Assembly (NCBI RefSeq): GCF_016616885.1
Contig: NZ_CP067102.1
Coordinates: 4,492,501 to 4,556,500 of the forward strand
From: Bradyrhizobium diazoefficiens
GTDB lineage: Bacteria; Pseudomonadota; Alphaproteobacteria; Rhizobiales; Xanthobacteraceae
Length of the DNA stretch: 64,000 nucleotides
Direction: 5' to 3'
The notes beneath the pieces were generated by a model that searched no databases, was not told the origin of the DNA, and saw nothing but the letters and a program-made list of their open reading frames with translations. The translations under genes were made by a program, and so were the position numbers. Of the stretch, positions 44,745 to 52,214 are shown in pieces. Position 1 is the first letter of the stretch. Each line of letters opens with the position of its first letter.

Positions 44745-44793
44745 CAGATTTCTACTCTGAGGGTTGCAGGTTCGATTCCTGCCGGGATCGCCA
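44745..44793 (+). repeat. att-type direct repeat, distal copy (tRNA-Arg 3' fragment)
   Basis: An exact 49-bp copy of the tRNA-Arg 3' half lacking the 5' acceptor and D arm. It cannot be a functional tRNA. It marks the right end of the island; the ancestral chromosome resumes at about 44794. Confidence 0.85.
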
Positions 44794-44825
44794 AGCCTCA
44801 TTCTTGTCGACGCGCGCCAGCGTTC

Positions 44826-44966
44826 ATGATTAACGCGCCGCCCCTCGCCCATCGCAAATCTGTCGTCCTTCACGAACGCGTGGGTAACCTTACGCTGGTC
44901 TTTGAACCGTGCGGACGCGCCCTATCTATGCGCGGCGGGCGAACTGCGCCCGATCATGGACTGTGA
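44826..44966 (+). CDS. possible small hypothetical protein, 46 aa
   Basis: The frame MINAPPLAHRKSVVLHERVG... ends ...MRGGRTAPDHGL with a TGA directly before the ATG of the next gene. No ribosome-binding site or domain is obvious. It could equally be the leader of the 44967 gene. It is kept because its end abuts the next start exactly, as in operons. Confidence 0.3.
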   Translation: MINAPPLAHRKSVVLHERVGNLTLVFEPCGRALSMRGGRTAPDHGL

Positions 44967-45200
44967 ATGCCGCGAGCCGAATTGACGAGAATGGGGATTG
45001 CCTTTGCGGTGGCGATCGTCGCGATGTCGTTTCTGGCGCTCGACGCAGTCGTGGACATCAACTCCAGCACGATCGCAAAGCGGATCGAGATGGCGCAGGC
45101 GACCATTGCCGACGCCGCCAAGAGCCAGCATAAGCTCGCTTCCGCCGTTCAGGCCTGGGCGCGCAGGAGCTACCAGAAGCAGGCGTCGGCGATCGAGTGA
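44967..45200 (+). CDS. small single-pass membrane protein, 77 aa
   Basis: The ATG at 44967 begins MPRAELTRMGIAFAVAIVAMSFLALDAVV. A membrane helix (about residues 9-29) is followed by a charged helical segment (TIAKRIEMAQATIADAAKSQ) and a Trp/Arg end. It looks like an inner-membrane protein with a short periplasmic coiled coil. It is convergent with the PLP enzyme gene, 29 bp between stops. No family was recognised. Confidence 0.55.
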   Translation: MPRAELTRMGIAFAVAIVAMSFLALDAVVDINSSTIAKRIEMAQATIADAAKSQHKLASAVQAWARRSYQKQASAIE

Positions 45201-45229
45201 TTCTGGCGCAGCGATAATCGGCGAGCACA

Positions 45230-46531
45230 TCAAAGATTTGCCGAGAGTTGCGAACCAAGCCGACATTGATTCGACCTCCACCATTCGGCAATCGCCACTG
45301 CAAGACCATTCCACAGCTCCGTCGGCAAATCCGGCACCGCGACCCGGACGCTGTACCGATCCGTGGTCGCGTCGTGAAACCACTCGGTCGCGGCGAAATC
45401 GAACCCGAAGCTGCCGGCGTGGCGGATCGGATATCCCTTCCCGCTCAGATCATGGCTCATGGCTTCGGCGGCTTGCCGTGCACTCGCCTCGTCAAGAGGA
45501 CGGCGGGCGCGGAGCGTGACGTAGAGACCGTGGGTGAAGTGGAGTTCGGCCGAGAGCGAGGCGAGCTCGCGCGCAAAAAACCGCGCCGTATGGCGGCCAT
45601 TGCGCAGGATGGCTGCGACGCGCCTCTTCGTTAACGCCCAATAGGCATCGCTGCCCACGTAGGGCGGGAAGTGTGCCGGCAGCGCCGCCCCGCCCAGAAG
45701 CCGGACCGCGTTGCGAGCATCCGCGGCAAGGCGCCCGACCATCGAACCGCCCGTTGCGGCGCGCTGCTCGTCCCAGCCGACGAAAACCGCCGAGCCGAGC
45801 CTTCCGTATTCCGCGCCGAGCGAATCCAGCTTGTTATGGCTTCGCACCATCACGACTGGAATCTTGCATCGCTGTCCCCAGCGCAGGACGCGCCGGATGC
45901 GACCCGACCGTCCGGCAAAGCATGTCGTGTCGAAGACCAGCAGATCGAGCGCCGAACCGTCGCAGCGCAGGACGGCCTCGAACGCCCCGGCAGAGACACA
46001 TGAATCCAGCAGCAGAATTCGGGGTACACCGGCGTGGGCAAACGCATCAGCCAGCGGCAGCCTCAGCGTGACGGGCCGCAGGTTTGGGACAAGGCGCTCG
46101 ATCAGCTCCAGCGTCTCACCGTAAGAGCCCGGTAGCACCAGAATGTCGCCATTGGGGAGAGCCGCCGCCGAAGCCAGCAGCAGCGTCGAGATCGCGGCCA
46201 TGCCGGAGGCGGCATAAATCGCCTCGCTGGTGCAGCCGTGCTCGAGTTCATAAAACGAAGGGCCGCTGACACTGAGATCTGCCCGCTGATAGTCGTAACT
46301 GAATACAAACGGACCGCTCGCAGGCCTGGCCGAGGCCGACCACGCCGTCTCCGTCGCCTTCCAGTCCTGCAGCTCGTGCTCCGCACGCAGCATGGCGGCG
46401 AGCTGGAATTTTACCTTGACGGCCTCGTCCACCGATTGCGGACAGGGCAAGGGTCGCGGGTTTCTCAGGCAATCGTTCAGCAGCCCGATTTCCCTGTGCT
46501 TCCGCGCCAGATAGGCCTCAATGGTCTCCAT
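45230..46531 (-). CDS. divergent fold-type I PLP-dependent enzyme
   Basis: From METIEAYLARKHREIG the protein has 433 residues. The core resembles Cys/Met-metabolism or aminotransferase folds. IYAASGMAAISTLLL corresponds to the SSGMAAI phosphate loop, VLPGSYGETLELI to the Y/T segment, DLLVFDTTCFAGRSGRI to the cofactor-Asp strand, and VVMVRSHNKLDSLGAEYG carries the likely Schiff-base lysine (SHNK). The small domain (SAELHFTHGLYVTL) follows. The first 90 residues are unusual for the family. No exact subfamily was recognised and the substrate is unknown. The frame is open 28 codons further upstream; the Met at 46531 was preferred. Confidence 0.65.
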   Translation of the reverse strand: METIEAYLARKHREIGLLNDCLRNPRPLPCPQSVDEAVKVKFQLAAMLRAEHELQDWKATETAWSASARPASGPFVFSYDYQRADLSVSGPSFYELEHGCTSEAIYAASGMAAISTLLLASAAALPNGDILVLPGSYGETLELIERLVPNLRPVTLRLPLADAFAHAGVPRILLLDSCVSAGAFEAVLRCDGSALDLLVFDTTCFAGRSGRIRRVLRWGQRCKIPVVMVRSHNKLDSLGAEYGRLGSAVFVGWDEQRAATGGSMVGRLAADARNAVRLLGGAALPAHFPPYVGSDAYWALTKRRVAAILRNGRHTARFFARELASLSAELHFTHGLYVTLRARRPLDEASARQAAEAMSHDLSGKGYPIRHAGSFGFDFAATEWFHDATTDRYSVRVAVPDLPTELWNGLAVAIAEWWRSNQCRLGSQLSANL

Positions 46532-46615
46532 GCGATTCTTGGTGTGACGATCGAAAAGCTTCCATCGTCCCTTCAACGTCTGGCGCGTGCCGGAGATCCA
46601 AAGGTCGGCCCGCAC

Positions 46616-46631
46616 CTTCGTTGCAACGAAG
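46616..46631. promoter_or_regulatory. 16-bp perfect palindrome in a divergent promoter region
   Basis: CTTCGTTGCAACGAAG is its own reverse complement. It lies between the PLP enzyme start (46531, minus) and the DUF2171 gene (46670, plus), 39 bp upstream of the latter. The position and symmetry fit a regulator binding site controlling one or both genes. It overlaps the open upstream extension of the PLP frame, which supports the shorter PLP start. Confidence 0.4.
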
Positions 46632-46669
46632 ATGCGTTCGGCACGTTGATGCTACCCAAGGAGGACAGC

Positions 46670-46897
46670 ATGTCGAACATCAGAGAACACATGAAGATCA
46701 TCGGCAAGGACGGCGTGCATGTCGGCACTGTCGATCGCGTCGAGGGAAATCGTATCAAGCTGACCCGGATGGACAGTCCGGAAGGTCACAAGGACCATCA
46801 CCACTACATCGACACGAAATACGTTGGTGCGGTCGAGGGCGACGTCGTCAAGCTTTCGATGAATGCCGACGCCGTCCCGAAGACGGAAGCCGCCTAA
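46670..46897 (+). CDS. DUF2171-family protein, 75 aa
   Basis: A strong AAGGAGGACAGC precedes ATG 46670. The protein begins MSNIREHMKIIGKDGVHVGTVD and includes RIKLTRMDSPEGHKDHHHYID. This is the PRC-barrel-like DUF2171 layout, with an unusual Asp/His-rich centre (HKDHHHY) that could bind metal. Such proteins are frequent in stress-linked gene sets of rhizobia. The molecular role is unknown. Confidence 0.82.
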   Translation: MSNIREHMKIIGKDGVHVGTVDRVEGNRIKLTRMDSPEGHKDHHHYIDTKYVGAVEGDVVKLSMNADAVPKTEAA

Positions 46898-47005
46898 TCC
46901 GGGAAAGCCTCCGCTCGTTTGTTCACGATCCGACTCCGCTTCGTTCGCCAAGCACGAATCGAAACGCGAAATTGGCGTCCAGGTGAATCTTAACGCCGCG
47001 TAAAA

Positions 47006-47158
47006 TCAGCTCCTTCGCTCGTCGTCGCGCCGATCGCGAGCGAGCTGATGCCAGGCCAGGGCGAGCTCGATGAGTCGTTGCCGGTCGGGGCCTTCGGACG
47101 CCGCGGCGCGCTTCATCGCCGCCTCGGCTTCATGCTGAGGGTCGTACTTCGTACACAT
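47006..47158 (-). CDS. small hypothetical protein, 50 aa
   Basis: The frame reads MCTKYDPQHEAEAAMKRAAASEG..., then RQRLIELALAWHQLARDRRD. It is a charged helical hairpin of the kind common in Bradyrhizobium (small proteins with a leucine-rich LIELALxWxxLA core). The upstream 26-codon extension is Pro/Arg-rich and was left out. The function is unknown. Confidence 0.5.
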   Translation of the reverse strand: MCTKYDPQHEAEAAMKRAAASEGPDRQRLIELALAWHQLARDRRDDERRS

Positions 47159-47427
47159 GCGGCTAACTTTAACCGGCCGATATGGACAAGTGCGTGGCAA
47201 TTTCGTCCGTATGATTGCGGTGGACCAAGGTCGCAACGTCGTGCGCGTTTCCGCACGATGTTACCGCGACGAATTTGAAGCGCGACCAGGAACTGCGCGA
47301 GCGCGATTTGCGCACAAACCGGTGAGGCCGCTTTCATTCTGGCGGATCTGTGAATTGCATCACAGCCGAGTTCCGGCGGGTTCGCTAAACGATGCTTTAC
47401 GCGCCGCAAGAACGCGACACAGGAAGG

Positions 47428-47604
47428 ATGGTTGTTTCCGTCATGGCACAAAAGGCCGAAGCCGCAGCACGGGCTGGCGCATCACCGCGCAAGATCGACC
47501 TGTTCGGTCTCTCCCTTCTCGCAGCCATCGTCCTGGCGATGACAGTCTGGATCGGCGGCCTGGTCTGGGCCGCGATGGCGTTCCTGACCTGGCTCGTCTC
47601 CTAA
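47428..47604 (+). CDS. small membrane protein, about 58 aa
   Basis: The C-terminal half is one strong membrane helix region (LFGLSLLAAIVLAMTVWIG, GLVWAAMAFLTWLV). The N-terminus is basic and Ala-rich (MAQKAEAAARAGASPRKID). The start is ambiguous between ATG 47428 and ATG 47443: the AGGAAGG lies too close to the first and too far from the second. A stem-loop terminator follows at 47690. Confidence 0.5.
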   Translation: MVVSVMAQKAEAAARAGASPRKIDLFGLSLLAAIVLAMTVWIGGLVWAAMAFLTWLVS

Positions 47605-47689
47605 GCGCAATGCGCCAGAGAAAAGTTGAGACAGTTGTGTGCGTCGCCACAACGTTGTCGGACCTCGTCTCCACGCAGGCGCAAACGCA

Positions 47690-47718
47690 AATGAGGCGGG
47701 CACCGGACCCGCCTCATT
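47690..47718. terminator. bidirectional stem-loop terminator
   Basis: AATGAGGCGGG, seven bases, then CCCGCCTCATT form a perfect 11-bp stem between the convergent genes ending at 47604 (plus) and 47744 (minus). An A-rich stretch on one side and the position make it a good terminator in both directions. Confidence 0.75.
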
Positions 47719-47743
47719 CATGTTGGATTGCGGTTTGAGAAGT

Positions 47744-48559
47744 TCAGTAGCAGGCGCGCGGATCGGCCTGCACATACTGGCCGCTCGGATAGCGGTAATA
47801 GCAATTGCCCTCAGCGAGATAGTAGCCGGGGCGCGAAGCGGCGGTGGCGCCGGCGATTGCGCCCGTCGCGCCACCGATCACGGCGCCTGCGGCCGCACCC
47901 GAGGCGTTGCCGGAAATCAGGCCGCCAAGCACGCCGCCGACGATGGCCCCGCCGAGCGCGCTCGCGCCGGGATCTGCGGGCGGCGGTGGAGGCGGCGGTT
48001 CATAGGCGACCGGCGGACCCGGCGGCGCGTAGGCCACCGGCACATCGTCGATGTAGTCTTCGGAAATGTAGGCGGGCGGGCCGTCCATCCGCTGGGGATA
48101 ATAGTACCAGACGCCGCCGACATCCCACCACCAGCCAGAGCGGCCGTTGTGGACCTCGTGGCGCCAGCGTCCGCCGTCCCAGGCGAGATTGCCGCGGTAG
48201 GCTTGTCCGTCCCAGTCGCGCGCCGGTGCGGGGCCGCGTGCCGTGTAGCGACCGGGTCCCGGCGGCGGGCCTCCGGCGGCGCGCGGACCGGGACCATGCG
48301 GGCCGGGAGCCGCTGCTGGACCTGGGCCCGGAGCCATATGGGCCTGGCCGGCGGGCTGAGGCCCGGGGTGCGCGGCCTGCTGCGGCGGAGGACCCTTGCG
48401 CATGTTCTGATTGGCCGGAGGCGGGCTACCGGCGCCCTGCCCCTGCGGCTGGCCGACGCCCTTCGGCGGACCCGCGTCCTGCGCTTGCGCGGAGAACGCC
48501 AGCAACGACATGGCCGAAACCATGGGAATGATAACCTTCATGCGGCTGGACGCACTCAT
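47744..48559 (-). CDS. secreted Pro-rich protein with glycine-zipper domain, 271 aa
   Basis: A Sec signal (IPMVSAMSLLAFSAQAQ) precedes a long Pro/Gly/Gln-rich low-complexity region (about residues 28-110). A Trp/Tyr-rich module follows (WRHEVHNGRSGWWWDVGGVW), then a second Pro-run and a YMGG-like glycine zipper (GGAIVGGVLGGLISGNASG, GAVIGGATGAIAG). The end is Tyr-rich, with two Cys (NCYYRYPSG...ADPRACY). The zipper can insert in or span a membrane, so the protein probably sits at the outer membrane or cell surface. GAGGGG precedes the ATG at 48559. Confidence 0.75.
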   Translation of the reverse strand: MSASSRMKVIIPMVSAMSLLAFSAQAQDAGPPKGVGQPQGQGAGSPPPANQNMRKGPPPQQAAHPGPQPAGQAHMAPGPGPAAAPGPHGPGPRAAGGPPPGPGRYTARGPAPARDWDGQAYRGNLAWDGGRWRHEVHNGRSGWWWDVGGVWYYYPQRMDGPPAYISEDYIDDVPVAYAPPGPPVAYEPPPPPPPADPGASALGGAIVGGVLGGLISGNASGAAAGAVIGGATGAIAGATAASRPGYYLAEGNCYYRYPSGQYVQADPRACY

Positions 48560-48688
48560 GCGTGCTTACCCCTCAACCTTCGCAAATTGCCGTAGTCCAC
48601 GCGCGATAGACGATTCGGATCGCGCCTGGGTGATGCCGGCGGACATAACTGACTTGTCAAACTGAGCCGACAAGCCGGCTGTGTCCCG

Positions 48689-48970
48689 TTACAAATGATT
48701 AAGATCACGGCATTTTTTCGTCCGGACGCGTCCCGCCGAAACCGGTCTGCGGGCGGGCTCGATCACGTTGCAATTGCTCCGCCCCGACATCAGGCAGTCC
48801 TGCATCTTGCTGGCGGCCGTGAGGTCACGGGCGAGCCACAGCCCGACACCGAGGATGACAGCGGCAATGATCAGCCCCGCGATCGCGCCGCGGCGGCTGT
48901 CGCCGGATTGGGGTTTTGGCGGCGCGCTGGGCTTATCGGCAGGATCAAGCTTGGTTTCAGGGTTGGACAT
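48689..48970 (-). CDS. small single-pass membrane protein, 93 aa
   Basis: Starting MSNPETKLDPADKPSAPPKP, it has a Pro-rich cytoplasmic arm, one membrane helix (GAIAGLIIAAVILGVGLWLA, about residues 28-47) and a periplasmic tail with two cysteines (MQDCLMSGRSNCNVIEP) that could form a disulfide. It resembles short Bradyrhizobium hypothetical membrane proteins. The function is unknown. Confidence 0.6.
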   Translation of the reverse strand: MSNPETKLDPADKPSAPPKPQSGDSRRGAIAGLIIAAVILGVGLWLARDLTAASKMQDCLMSGRSNCNVIEPARRPVSAGRVRTKKCRDLNHL

Positions 48971-49044
48971 GGGGACCTTGTCGCTCGCTGAGGCCTTTAT
49001 CACCTCTGCGACGTCGCGTCACATCCCGCTCAATCCGTCGCCGC

Positions 49045-49281
49045 TCAGCCCCTGGTCGGCCTCAGCGCCTCCTTGCGCGAGGTCTCGACCGCCGGGATCG
49101 CCTGCTGCGCACGCGGCGCGCAGCTCGTCAGGATGAATGCGGTCTGGGTACACTCCCAGGCGGCTCCCAGGACGGTGCTTTCGATGGGTTGCGGGCGGGC
49201 AGCCAACAGCACCGCACCTGCGACCGCCGCAGCGGCAAATGTGATTGCAAGGGCCTTCAGGCTCAGCCGGAAAAGGATCAT
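49045..49281 (-). CDS. small exported or membrane protein, 78 aa
   Basis: The Met at 49281 starts MILFRLSLKALAITFAAAAVAGAVLLAA, a single hydrophobic helix. A polar part with two Cys follows (GAAWECTQTAFILTSCAPRAQ). The Cys pattern (ECTQTAFILTSC) resembles the tail of the protein at 48689-48970, so the two may be related envelope proteins. The long frame upstream lacks coding character. The function is unknown. Confidence 0.5.
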   Translation of the reverse strand: MILFRLSLKALAITFAAAAVAGAVLLAARPQPIESTVLGAAWECTQTAFILTSCAPRAQQAIPAVETSRKEALRPTRG

Positions 49282-49544
49282 GCCCGTGCTCCGTATCGGG
49301 GCGGACGCTAGGCGCCGCCGTTGGGTGCCCCTTATGAAGGACATCACAATTCGGCAGTTTTTCCGGGCTACGAAGGATCGGCTGGTCCAGCGATTTCGTT
49401 GACCTGATCGGCTGCGATTATGGGTGGCTTCGCGGCGCGTGGCGATGTACACGCTTCTGCGTCGCGTGGTGCCTGCTTGTGCCCAGCCGACGTACCAACA
49501 GCCAGTGATGTAGGATCGAAAGCGAGGATGACAAGGTTCGTTCG

Positions 49545-49892
49545 ATGAGTGGATTCAGGGAACCAGGATTCTCCGACCGGCAAAAGGCCGCTCAGGAAGC
49601 ACGCAAAAATCTTTTGAACAAATTCAAGTCGCAGCCGGGTCACGACGACCCGGAGGTGGCGGCACGTCGTGCCGAGCGCGAGGCGCTCGCGGCCAAGCGC
49701 GCTGAGGCAAAGGCGACGCGCGAGGCCGAAAAGGCCGAGCAGAAGCGCATTGCGGAAGAGGCTGCAGCTGCGGAAGCCGCGCGGCTCGCCCGCGAAGCGG
49801 AAGAAGCGGTCGCCAGGCAGGCCGAAATGGAGGCCGAGCAAAAGGCCAAACGCGACGCCCGCTACGCTGCCCGCAAGGCCAAGCGGAAGTAA
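49545..49892 (+). CDS. DUF6481-family coiled-coil protein, 115 aa
   Basis: The conserved start MSGFREPGFSDRQKAAQEAR is followed by LLNKFKSQPGHDDPEVAARR. An extended Ala/Glu/Arg/Lys single helix then runs to the C-terminus and ends basic (ARYAARKAKRK). The N-terminal signature is that of the short DUF6481 proteins of alphaproteobacteria. The role is unknown, possibly nucleic-acid or stress related given the charge. A stem-loop follows directly. Confidence 0.78.
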   Translation: MSGFREPGFSDRQKAAQEARKNLLNKFKSQPGHDDPEVAARRAEREALAAKRAEAKATREAEKAEQKRIAEEAAAAEAARLAREAEEAVARQAEMEAEQKAKRDARYAARKAKRK

Positions 49893-49907
49893 CGTTCAAA
49901 TCAAATT

Positions 49908-49929
49908 GAACCGAGGCAAGCCTCGGTTC
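49908..49929 (+). terminator. stem-loop downstream of the DUF6481 gene
   Basis: GAACCGAGGC, AA, then GCCTCGGTTC form a perfect 10-bp stem 15 bp after the stop codon. No T-run follows, but the stem strength and position support transcription termination. Confidence 0.7.
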
Positions 49930-50054
49930 ACACGGCAGTTCGAAATGGTCCCCCCACCGGGGCGCGCGTGAATGCGCGGCCCGATGGCAGGCTACGAACG
50001 CCGTCCAATCGCAAGCGCGCCTCGGCGAGACGCGTCGTGACGACCGGTGGAAGA

Positions 50055-50297
50055 TCAGTTCTTCTTCATCATCCCGTCGTCTTTCTTCATGCCATCCTTC
50101 GACATCGTGTCCTTCTTCATGCCGTCGTCCTTGGACATGGTGTCTTTCTTCATCCCGTCCTTGGACATCGTGTCCTTCTTCATCATGCCGTCATCCTTGC
50201 CCATCTTGTCCTGAGCAAAAGCGGCCGGCGACAGCGCCAGGCCAAGCGAGAGAGCGGCAGCCGAGACGCCGAGCACGATGCGGGTGCGAATGGTCAT
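50055..50297 (-). CDS. secreted MxKDx-repeat protein, 80 aa
   Basis: A signal peptide (VSAAALSLGLALSPAAFAQ) precedes a mature part made almost wholly of pentapeptide-like units MKKDT, MSKDG and MKKDD repeated to the C-terminus (about nine units, ending MMKKN). This is the pentapeptide MXKDX repeat family. The mature protein is highly charged and methionine-rich, which could serve metal binding (copper) or oxidant scavenging. That is inference. It is divergent from the TRAP transporter operon. Confidence 0.8.
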   Translation of the reverse strand: MTIRTRIVLGVSAAALSLGLALSPAAFAQDKMGKDDGMMKKDTMSKDGMKKDTMSKDDGMKKDTMSKDGMKKDDGMMKKN

Positions 50298-50640
50298 GAG
50301 AAATGTTCCCTTCGAGATGGTGTTTGTCAGCGACGGTTGCCGCTATTCAACCTCGACGAATCGACGCGCATGCTTGTTACGCGACGTTGCGAATTTTTTC
50401 GGAGGTGACCCGGCGCCCTGCGCGATCGCCCCTGACGAACGGCGTTAACGAGCGGAACCGTCGAGGCTTACGTGTGCAGCGCAGCAAGGCCAACACTTGC
50501 CGCGGCATTCCGTCTCGAACTATCAGATGAGAGAAGTTGGGGTCAAAGACCGGCTAGGATGGGCCTCGGCGCCGGTCTCATGACCCACCCGGATCACGTT
50601 AAGCAAGAACCGTCCAAAGTACCGCCCAAGGGGATATTCC
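50298..50640. other. divergent promoter region, no gene seen
   Basis: About 340 bp between the MxKDx gene and the TRAP transporter operon. No tRNA, strong palindrome or convincing coding frame is seen. It should contain promoters for both sides. AAGGGGATATTCC just before 50641 serves as the dctP ribosome-binding site. Confidence 0.45.
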
Positions 50641-51663
50641 ATGTTCACGCGTCGTCACCTGCTCGCGACCGCTGTCGCTGCACCCGCCATTCTCCGCTTC
50701 GGCATCGGCACCGCGCATGCCGCGACCACGCTGAAGATCTCGCACCAATTCCCCGGCGGCACCATCGACAAGGGCGATTTCCGCGACCGGCTCTGCCGCA
50801 TGTTCGCCGCCGAAGTCAGTAAGCGCAGCAACGGCGACATCGCCGCCGAGATCTATCCGAACTCCTCGCTGATCAAGACCAACGCGCAGTTCTCCGCGAT
50901 GCGCAAGGGTGCGCTCGACATCTCGCTGTACCCGATGCCCTATGCCGGCGGCGAATTGCCCGAGACCAATATCGGCCTGATGCCCGGTCTCGTCACCACC
51001 TACGACCAGGGCATGCGCTGGAAGAAGGAGCCGGTCGGCAAGGCACTGACCGACTTCCTTGCCGACAAGGGCATCATTCTCCTGAGCTGGGTATGGCAGG
51101 CCGGCGGCGTCGCCAGCCGCTCCAAGCCGATCGTGTCGCCGGAGGATGCCAAGGGCATGAAGGTTCGCGGCGGCTCGCGCGAGATGGACATGGTGCTGCA
51201 GACCGCCGGCGCCTCGGTGCTGTCGGTGCCCTCGAACGAACTCTACGCCGCGATGCAGACCGGCGCTTGCGACGCCGGCATCACCTCCTCCACCAGCCTG
51301 ATCTCGTTCCGGCTCGAAGAGGTCGCGAAGTCGCTGACCTCGGGCGCGGGCGCGTCCTACTGGTTCATGCTCGAGCCGCTGATGATGTCGAAGGCGATCT
51401 TCGACAAGCTGCCGAAGAACCAGCAGGACATTCTGGTCGCCGTCGGCGCGGAGCTCGAAGCCTTCGGCCGCAAGGGCGCGCAGGATGACGACGTCGAGGT
51501 CGCCAAGGTCTACGAGAAGGCGGGCGCAAAGGTCTCGGCGCTCGATGCCGCGACGGTCGGCAAATGGCGCGACATCGCCCGCGACACCGCGTGGAAGGAT
51601 TACGGCGCCAAGACCGCAACCGCTGCGAACCTGCTCAAGCTCGCCACCGACGTCGCTGCATGA
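50641..51663 (+). CDS. TRAP transporter substrate-binding protein (DctP family)
   Basis: A 340-residue periplasmic binding protein. The N-terminus MFTRRHLLATAVAAPAIL carries twin arginines and may be Tat-exported. Family features are LKISHQFPGGTIDKG, the selectivity-arginine strand MKVRGGSREMDMVLQ and VPSNELYAAMQTGACDAGI. It binds a small organic anion; the ligand cannot be told from sequence. It is first in a three-gene operon, its stop overlapping the DctQ start (ATGA). Confidence 0.88.
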   Translation: MFTRRHLLATAVAAPAILRFGIGTAHAATTLKISHQFPGGTIDKGDFRDRLCRMFAAEVSKRSNGDIAAEIYPNSSLIKTNAQFSAMRKGALDISLYPMPYAGGELPETNIGLMPGLVTTYDQGMRWKKEPVGKALTDFLADKGIILLSWVWQAGGVASRSKPIVSPEDAKGMKVRGGSREMDMVLQTAGASVLSVPSNELYAAMQTGACDAGITSSTSLISFRLEEVAKSLTSGAGASYWFMLEPLMMSKAIFDKLPKNQQDILVAVGAELEAFGRKGAQDDDVEVAKVYEKAGAKVSALDAATVGKWRDIARDTAWKDYGAKTATAANLLKLATDVAA

Positions 51664-52214
51664 GCCACGGTCCGCTTCCGGATCGTGACGACACGACGAA
51701 TGCTGCCGCAAGGACCGGCCTTGCGGCAGCACTCGATCGCGGCCTCGCCATCCTCAATCGCATCATCGTCGTGTTCGCCGCGCTGGCGCTGGTCGCCGCT
51801 TGCGCCATCCTGAGCTACAGCGTGCTCAGTCGTGCCTTGTTCAAGGCCGCCAATTACTGGCAGGACGAGGCCGCCGTGTTCCTGCTGGTCGGCGCCACCT
51901 TCATGACGGCGGCCTATGTGCAGCAGAACCGCGGCCATATCGGCATCGAGGCCTTCGTTGGCCTGCTGTCGCCGCTGGCGAACAGGATCCGGCTCTGGAT
52001 CGTCGACGCCGTGACGTTCCTGTTCTGCGCCTTCTTCACCTGGAAGTCGTGGACGCTGGCCCATGAAGCCTATGTCGACGGTCAGGTCTCGAACTCGATG
52101 TGGTCGCCGCCGCTCGCGATACCCTATTCACTGATGGCGCTTGGCATGAGCCTGCTCTGCGCCCAGATCCTCGTGCAGCTGGCGCTGCCGTTCACGGGAG
52201 CCAAGCGTCCATGA
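51660..52214 (+). CDS. TRAP transporter small permease (DctQ family)
   Basis: A 184-residue protein with four membrane helices, for example IIVVFAALALVAACAILSYS and LWIVDAVTFLFCAFFTWKSW. The DctQ signature FKAANYWQDEAAVFLLVGATF is split here as ANYWQDEAAVF and LLVGATFMTAAY. The start ATG overlaps the dctP stop and its own stop overlaps the dctM start, so all three are coupled. It pairs with DctM to form the Na+-driven membrane part. Confidence 0.88.
   Translation: MSHGPLPDRDDTTNAAARTGLAAALDRGLAILNRIIVVFAALALVAACAILSYSVLSRALFKAANYWQDEAAVFLLVGATFMTAAYVQQNRGHIGIEAFVGLLSPLANRIRLWIVDAVTFLFCAFFTWKSWTLAHEAYVDGQVSNSMWSPPLAIPYSLMALGMSLLCAQILVQLALPFTGAKRP

Larger units (their letters stand above)
41174..44793. 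mobile_element. small tRNA-Arg-integrated genomic island (remnant)
   Basis: A 49-bp exact direct repeat (41174-41222, inside tRNA-Arg, and 44745-44793) brackets about 3.5 kb. This is the footprint left when an element integrates by site-specific recombination into a tRNA 3' end and restores the tRNA. Between the repeats are one minus-strand zinc-ribbon-like gene, five plus-strand small genes of unknown function and an IS256-family insertion. Composition is less GC-rich than the flanks. No integrase or excisionase is present, so the element is probably decayed or needs help in trans. Confidence 0.75.

Noticed and set aside
44745..44793. A second tRNA-Arg gene
   Set aside because: Only the 3' half is present; the 5' acceptor strand and D-arm are missing, so it is an attachment-site duplicate.
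50055..50297. Tandem short repeats considered as a CRISPR array
   Set aside because: The repeats are contiguous 15-30-bp coding units for MxKDx peptides without unique spacers.
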